The notes beneath the pieces are model-generated. The model was not told the DNA's origin. It ran no database searches and was given only the letters and a program-made list of their open reading frames with translations. Positions 7,312-7,841 of a stretch of DNA of 7,841 nt are shown in pieces. Position numbers and translations under genes: made by a program. Within the stretch, counting starts at the first letter, position 1. Every line of letters starts with the position of its first letter. This DNA comes from Gammaproteobacteria bacterium. Lineage in GTDB: Bacteria > Pseudomonadota > Gammaproteobacteria > Steroidobacterales > Steroidobacteraceae. Location of the stretch: assembly GCA_025350345.1 (NCBI GenBank), contig JANXYA010000045.1, forward strand, positions 1-7,841, written 5' to 3'.

Positions 7312-7841
7312 ATGCCCGGCACCAAGGAAATCCGCAGCAAGATCGCCAGCGTCAAGAGCACGCAGAAGATCACCAAGGCCATGGAGATGGTCGCGGCGAG
7401 CAAGATGCGCCGCGCGCAGGAGCGCATGAAGCTCGCGCGTCCCTATGCGGCGAAGATGCGCGGGGTGATCGGCAACCTCACCCAGGCGAATCCGGACTAC
7501 CGGCATTCCTTTCTTATAGAGCGCGAGCCGAAATCCATCGGCATCATCGTCATCTCGACCGATCGGGGCCTGTGCGGGGGACTGAACGCCAACCTGTTCC
7601 GGAACGTCCTGCACCTGATGCGCGAGTGGCAGGGCCGCGGGGCGGCCGTCAACCTGTGCATCCTGGGCAGCAAGGGCCTGGCGTTCTTCCGCCGGCTCGG
7701 GCTCCCGATTCTCGGCAGCGTCACGGGCCTGGGCGATCGGCCGCACGTCAAGGACCTCATCGGCGCGGTCAAGGTCATGCTCGATGCCTACCGGGATGGC
7801 CGGATCGACCGGCTGTTCCTGGTGAACGCGCAGTTCGTCAA
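7312..7841 (+). CDS. atpG: ATP synthase F1 subunit gamma, N-terminal part (3' end beyond right edge)
   Basis: The frame is open from ATG 7312 to the window end, giving 176 codons of a subunit normally near 287 aa. Gamma is the rotating central shaft that couples the c ring to the catalytic sites. The N-terminal coiled-coil helix shows the hallmark EIRSKIASVKSTQKITKAM (6-24) and VAASKMRRAQ. The globular domain shows STDRGLCGGLNANL near 82-95. The segment LIGAVKVMLDAY near 150 matches the E. coli protein. AAAGG at 7299-7303 is the Shine-Dalgarno, with an 8-base spacing, and it overlaps the atpA stop. atpD and atpC are expected next but are not in the window. Confidence 0.98.
   Translation, partial: MPGTKEIRSKIASVKSTQKITKAMEMVAASKMRRAQERMKLARPYAAKMRGVIGNLTQANPDYRHSFLIEREPKSIGIIVISTDRGLCGGLNANLFRNVLHLMREWQGRGAAVNLCILGSKGLAFFRRLGLPILGSVTGLGDRPHVKDLIGAVKVMLDAYRDGRIDRLFLVNAQFV

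Overview
The window is high-GC bacterial DNA (about two-thirds G+C by eye) with the gene order parA-parB-atpI-atpB-atpE-atpF-atpH-atpA-atpG on the + strand. Placing the chromosomal Soj/Spo0J pair directly upstream of the F1Fo ATP synthase operon is typical of Gammaproteobacteria. The protein sequences agree: subunit b has the same length (156 aa) and opening residues as E. coli AtpF, and subunits a, c, alpha and gamma carry gammaproteobacterial wording around their key residues. The genus cannot be named from the sequence alone. Such loci usually lie near oriC, but I saw neither a DnaA-box cluster nor a parS site here.

Layout. Positions 1-1202 (- strand) hold the N-terminal 400 codons of a membrane-anchored glycoside hydrolase family 17 protein, open at the left edge. 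It is probably the start of a GH17-glycosyltransferase beta-glucan synthase. A 47-bp divergent intergenic region with three copies of CGCAAG separates it from parA. parA (1250-2056) and parB (2053-2964) overlap by ATGA. A near-consensus sigma70 promoter (TTGAAG, 17 bp, TATAAT; 3002-3030) lies just after parB and drives the atp operon. atpI follows with no conventional ATG or GTG start at the expected place. Then come atpB, atpE (behind an AT-rich leader with a strong Shine-Dalgarno), atpF (GTG start), atpH, atpA, and atpG cut by the right edge after 176 codons. atpD and atpC are expected further right.

How the genes work together. ParA and ParB form the chromosome partition system, with a DNA-bound ATPase and a CTP-binding parS clamp. 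The atp genes encode the Fo proton channel and rotor (a, b, c), the stalk subunit delta, catalytic-hexamer subunit alpha and the central shaft gamma, with AtpI as assembly factor. The GH17 gene is functionally unrelated (cell-envelope glucan). It sits where many gammaproteobacteria carry rsmG (gidB).

Overall this is a well-known housekeeping region, and I found no convincing new biological system. The points worth a second look are the divergent control region with its repeats and possible leaderless starts, the unresolved atpI start with a 5' hairpin, the palindrome abutting the atp promoter, and the GH17 neighbour.
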